The notes under the pieces: model-generated
What the model was told of the DNA's origin: nothing
Databases searched by the model: none
Seen by the model: the letters and a program-made list of their open reading frames with translations, nothing else
Made by a program: the position numbers and the translations under genes
Assembly: GCA_964035545.1 (NCBI GenBank)
Contig: CAXIUT010000230.1
Coordinates: 1,784,185 to 1,848,184 of the forward strand
Direction of reading: 5' to 3'
DNA: 64,000 nucleotides
Source: Bugula neritina
Taxonomy: Eukaryota > Bryozoa > Gymnolaemata > Cheilostomatida > Bugulidae
Shown: one piece after another, positions 61,031 to 64,000 of the stretch
Layout: the number at the start of each line of letters is the position of its first letter
Numbering within the stretch: the stretch's first letter is position 1

Positions 61031-62555
61031 CATCACAGTTAGTTTAAGGTCATACTTTTCAGTTTCTGGCTCTTTGCCAGGTGCTTTATGTTCTATATGA
61101 ACAATGTTCCACTGATAGCTCAAACAGGTTGAATGTCACAAGAACAAAAAAATATCAAAAGATAAAGAAACTTATGTTCTCCAATATACTTTTTTGTCTT
61201 TTTTAAAAGCCAATTCATGTTTAAGTTATAGCTTGTTAAAAAACATAGTCCCCCTTCCACATTCTTTTTAATTTATACGCTCCTGACTTGTTATTGTGTC
61301 TCAATATGTCTTGTATTTGAGTGCTCATTAGTCTCGCTTCACTAACTTTGCCTATACTTCACAAGTGCCGGTGCTGCTGGCTCAAAAGCTAAATGTTATA
61401 AACTGTCAGCTAAAACCCAATCTAGTATTCCTAGGTTGGTTGGCCTAAATAAAACAATATTCAAATCATGATTTCATGTTTTAAAAATTTACTCTATTCT
61501 AACCTGCTGCGTAGCTAGTTCTATTTTTGATGTATAATTAAAGAATTTGTGATACATTCTTTTGGCAACCATCCGAGCTATAAAATGCAGTAATGGTACT
61601 TATAATATTATATTATTATCATTATAATATGTTATATAGTATTATGTGTGTTTTTATTATACTGCACAATATATATTTTTTTATTGTTGTAGTGCAAACA
61701 AGTGCAATTAACCTAGTTTGCAAAATGTACCTCTAAATTATCAGAATATCAGTTTAGATATTTTCATGCTTTGTTAGGTAAACCTAAAAAAAGAGGCTGT
61801 ATTCCCAAAGTAAAGGGTGTTGAACTATGAACTATATTAGATTAGCCGCTCTGCTACCAAGTGCATCAGCATAATATTATATGAATAGCTCTGATGCTTT
61901 GTCTCCGGTGGCTGGCTGCGATATGATAACTTGGCCAACTTCCAAGAGTTTAAAATTGGCGCAATTATTCAAGAGGTTACATACTACACAGAGTTAGCAG
62001 TGATAGTAACTTTGCTATTGACAGTAGTTATTACAACTGCCAGCATATAAGCTGCATTGTAGAATGTCGTTGGGGTAGGCTAGTAAAACCAAATTCTGCT
62101 CTCTAATATATCTTAGACACAAGGCAGCAACATAATTTTTAGTTTCAAATTACATTGCCACCCTTACATGAGCTGTGGGCTTCATAACGATTCATATGAT
62201 TAGAGATTATGCTATAGGCCCTATATACCTGTGCTAGTGTATGATGAAAATAACACACCATTGTCAAAGTTAACTTCAAGTATGTTGTTTTCCAGAAACT
62301 CAGTATTGTCCATTTATCTCTCGCATACAAATACTTATGTAATAGCATACAGTTTAAGTTTTACTTTAGAGCACATCTGCAAACTCTACAATAAGAGCTT
62401 GCTTTACCAGTCTATTTCAGACCTGTTTTTGTAGCTAGTAATCCGCAAGCTACTTATTTTTCAACTTTTGGGTTATTTGTTCAAAACCATTAGCTTTGCT
62501 AATAACCTGAAGCTATTGCAACAGTTTGTGAAAATAGCTAGCCGCTGCTAGTCAG
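61031..62555. other. Single-copy-looking AT-rich flank, no gene recognised
   Basis: There is no decamer pattern and no convincing coding region. Short reading frames (62,145-62,348 minus and 62,231-62,434 plus) overlap each other and show no family I recognise. The first 240 bp resemble the 57.4-kb island weakly. An AT-rich run fills 61,599-61,690. A small hairpin is possible at 61,863-61,897 (GCATCAG with CTGATGC). The window shows no splice-site-flanked frame strong enough to call an exon. Confidence 0.6.
61599..61690. repeat. AT-rich low-complexity run
   Basis: The run is composed of TAT, ATT and TTA steps with a poly-T stretch at its right end. It is low-complexity sequence without a fixed period. 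Confidence 0.6.
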
Positions 62556-62639
62556 ATAGACTATGTAAAACTCAGCCAATCAGCGAAGTGTACCAGATCA
62601 ATGTTCCACCATTGTAACTTATATAAAATCCTGCAAGTT
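62556..62639 (+). repeat. Left arm of an 84-bp inverted repeat
   Basis: The arm matches the reverse complement of 63,903-63,986 at 78 of 84 positions by hand alignment, with no gaps; five of the six differences are transitions. It begins ATAGACTATG and ends TGCAAGTT, after which the two copies diverge at once. Outside the arm some weaker similarity continues to the left, so the true outer limit may lie beyond the part I can align. Confidence 0.85.
62574..62628 (+). promoter_or_regulatory. CCAAT-box plus TATA-box arrangement
   Basis: AGCCAATCAG at 62,574-62,583 matches the NF-Y type CCAAT box, and TATATAAAA at 62,620-62,628 matches a TATA box. They are 44 bp apart and in the same direction. 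The right arm of the inverted repeat keeps the arrangement in weakened form (AGTCAATCAG and GATATAAAA). No open reading frame of note follows on the plus strand, so promoter activity is inference only. Confidence 0.3.
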
Positions 62640-62765
62640 CAATTGCAAAATGCATGCTTCTAAAAGCTAGTTGTGCAACTTTTTTTATGCATTATTTAAT
62701 TTCATATCTTAAATTGATGACTCTTGAAATGATTTTTTAAAATGTCTAAATTAAGTGTTGATAAA

Positions 62766-62784
62766 ATGCAATTAAAAATTGCAT
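62766..62784. repeat. Perfect 8-bp palindrome with 3-base loop
   Basis: ATGCAATT (62,766-62,773) is followed by AAA and then its complement AATTGCAT (62,777-62,784). It could form a small AT-rich hairpin. No U-tract follows, and no function is apparent. Confidence 0.5.
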
Positions 62785-63452
62785 GTCTACAAAAAGGACC
62801 TGGTACACTTTTGCATTTTAAGGCCAATTATTACATAACTGCCAGCTTAGTAGCTATTTGTTGTTGCAGCTTGAATGGGTAATTGTTTAGCATTGACAGC
62901 TTGTAGTAAAAGTCTGTGAATTTGGTACATGATTTTGATTGGCTGGTTTTTGAATGTATATGCATTTGGATGGCTGGGTAGTGTAGACTCCGCCTACATC
63001 TAGCTAATGTACAGTAGCCAATCGACAGTAGTATTACAAAATTTCTGTTTAAAAAATGAAATATTCTGGTCATTTGTTTTGTACTTTACAATAGTAAATA
63101 TTCTATTCAACTAGAATTTTATTGTATGTAAGCCATGGGAACTACTAAGAGGTTAAATCAACCACCCATGCTGATAATATTGTAGCTCGCAGTAATAGCA
63201 AGTCCACAACCATATAAATATACACATGAGCTATTATGTGCAGCTTATGAATGCTGAAAAAACCCCATTTCTTACCTTCAATTTGAAAAAAATTGTATTA
63301 CATGTTCTGCCACTTCTGCACCAAGAATGTGTTTTCCTTATAAATTTTAAAAATTGTAGTCAGTTTCTGCAGCAGCCAACATCCACAATAAACAACATAA
63401 GCTTTCAAATAAACTATAAATAAATGAAATATTAGTGTGGAAAAAAATGTAA

Positions 63453-63462
63453 TTTATTTATT
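63453..63462 (-). promoter_or_regulatory. Candidate polyadenylation signals for the transposase fragment
   Basis: Read on the minus strand, AATAAATAAA contains two overlapping AATAAA hexamers. They lie about 85-95 bases beyond the TAA stop of the transposase fragment, a plausible position for the 3' end of its former transcript. AT-rich sequence makes chance matches common. Confidence 0.35.
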
Positions 63463-63546
63463 GCTATGATGAAAATTACAAGAAAATTTATATAAAAACT
63501 AGATATAGATTTCTAATGAAATGGCACAGGTAAAAATAACTCATTT

Positions 63547-63903
63547 TTACTTCAAATTCCAAATTTCATCAGTCACCAATGGTGGCTGTAGATTACAGAG
63601 AGCACAGCAGACTATCATAATCTTGTCTATTAGAGGTGCCAACACCAAGTTCACACCTCCAGGACCATTTAAAATATTGAACTCCTTTATCCTTTTGATT
63701 GCTCTTTCGACATGGATTCGAAGGTTAGCAATCAACTTTGTTCGCAATAACTGCATTTTAGTCATTTGCAAATGGCCTCTTTTCCCAGGTGGTATGGCCA
63801 ACTTGGCTCCAGTGCCTATAACTTTTTCTTCAATAAGAAAGCCTCTATCTGCCATGACCACATCACCTGGGTTTATGAAGTCTAAAAACCCAGAGTCATT
63901 ATA
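63547..63903 (-). pseudogene. C-terminal fragment of a PIF/Harbinger-like DDE transposase
   Basis: The minus-strand frame from 63,903 to the TAA at 63,547 reads 118 residues. They fit the last two thirds of the DDE_Tnp_4 nuclease domain, the family of PIF/Harbinger transposases and the domesticated HARBI1; THAP-domain transposases of the ISL2EU group are an alternative. Visible blocks in order are SGFLDFINPGDVVMADRGF, with the second catalytic Asp in MADRGF; an IPPGKRG segment; IANLRIHVERAIKRIK, with the catalytic Glu in HVERA; and the C-terminal VCCALCNLQPPLV. The first catalytic Asp and any DNA-binding N-terminus are missing. An in-frame TAA at 63,916-63,918 closes the frame upstream. Family similarity stops at about 63,903, exactly where the right arm of the inverted repeat starts, so the gene was cut by a rearrangement. 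An internal ATG at 63,861 is not a credible start. The fragment cannot be catalytically complete. Family assignment is from recalled motif patterns, not a search. Confidence 0.85.
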
Positions 63904-63986
63904 ACTTGCAGAATTTTATATCAGTTACAATGGTAGAACATTGACCTGGTACACTTCGCTGATTGACTGAGTTTTACATGGTCTAT
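63903..63986 (-). repeat. Right arm of the 84-bp inverted repeat
   Basis: This is the reverse-complement partner of 62,556-62,639. It directly abuts the truncated transposase frame at 63,903. Weak similarity to the left copy seems to continue toward base 64,000, so the repeat may extend past the window. The two arms enclose 1,263 bp. Confidence 0.85.
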
Positions 63987-64000
63987 TGAATTGACAGCCT

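Larger units (their letters stand above)
62640..63546. other. Interior of the inverted-repeat interval, no gene recognised
   Basis: This AT-rich stretch lies between the left arm and the transposase fragment. It contains a short palindrome at 62,766-62,784 and two more AGCCAATC motifs (minus strand at 62,937-62,944; plus strand near 63,017). A minus-strand frame at 62,831-63,073 and a plus-strand frame at 63,226-63,423 have no recognisable domain and I do not call them genes. Confidence 0.5.

Noticed and set aside
61861-61900. Possible tRNA or structured RNA around the GCATCAG/CTGATGC hairpin
   Set aside because: Only a 7-bp stem with a 21-base loop is present. There is no T-arm TTCGA motif or cloverleaf spacing.
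62145-63073. Short frames at 62,145-62,348 (-), 62,231-62,434 (+) and 62,831-63,073 (-)
   Set aside because: All are under 81 codons, two overlap on opposite strands, none has a recognisable motif, and lengths like these are expected by chance in AT-rich DNA.
63521-63904. Plus-strand 127-codon frame
   Set aside because: It is the antisense shadow of the transposase fragment, whose conserved MADRGF and HVERA blocks lie on the minus strand.

Overview
This is eukaryotic, non-coding, AT-rich DNA, most likely from an invertebrate animal genome. The animal call rests only on one transposase fragment at the right end and on the general character of the sequence, so the phylum is not determined. There is no bacterial gene layout, no ribosome-binding sites, and no rRNA, tRNA or CRISPR that I can recognise. 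From base 1 to about 61,030 the window is one satellite/minisatellite array, already under way at base 1. Only the last ~3 kb is ordinary single-copy-looking DNA.

The array is built from a 10-bp unit. The main plus-strand decamers are TACTGAAATA, CACTGCAACA and TACTGCAACA, all head to tail with no inversion. On top of this lie nested higher-order repeats. Measured with a recurring marker (AAATGGTAAACTAGTGG), the left third has units of 3,612, 3,922, 4,401, 3,922 and 4,390 bp. Two unit types alternate (A and B), giving an 8,323-bp A+B super-unit present twice. Further right come a 1,466-bp tandem module (about 27.35-30.79 kb), a ~3.5-kb block duplicated at an offset of 5,310-5,320 bp (31.32 and 36.64 kb), a ~2.15-2.19-kb pair (40.16-44.35 kb), and three copies of a 3,115-bp unit (about 44.88-54.23 kb). 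A 307-bp non-satellite island sits at 57,427-57,733. The array resumes after it and decays into degenerate monomers at its right edge (60.78-61.03 kb).

The many long reading frames on the minus strand inside the array (up to 439 codons) are by-products. The minus-strand decamers contain no stop triplet in any frame, so 30 bp reads as a 10-residue Cys/Tyr/Val/Ser/Phe repeat in all three frames. I do not annotate any of them as genes.

The right flank (61,031-64,000) contains no intact gene I can recognise. It carries an N-terminally truncated DDE transposase fragment of the PIF/Harbinger-like DDE_Tnp_4 type on the minus strand (63,547-63,903), with candidate polyadenylation signals beyond its stop. 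An 84-bp inverted repeat (62,556-62,639 and 63,903-63,986, 78 of 84 bases identical by hand) brackets it, and its right arm begins exactly where transposase similarity stops. The most interesting observations are the nested repeat hierarchy with decamer-quantised indels, the likely relatedness of the 57.4-kb island to the sequence just outside the array's right end, and the inverted repeat bracketing the transposase relic.
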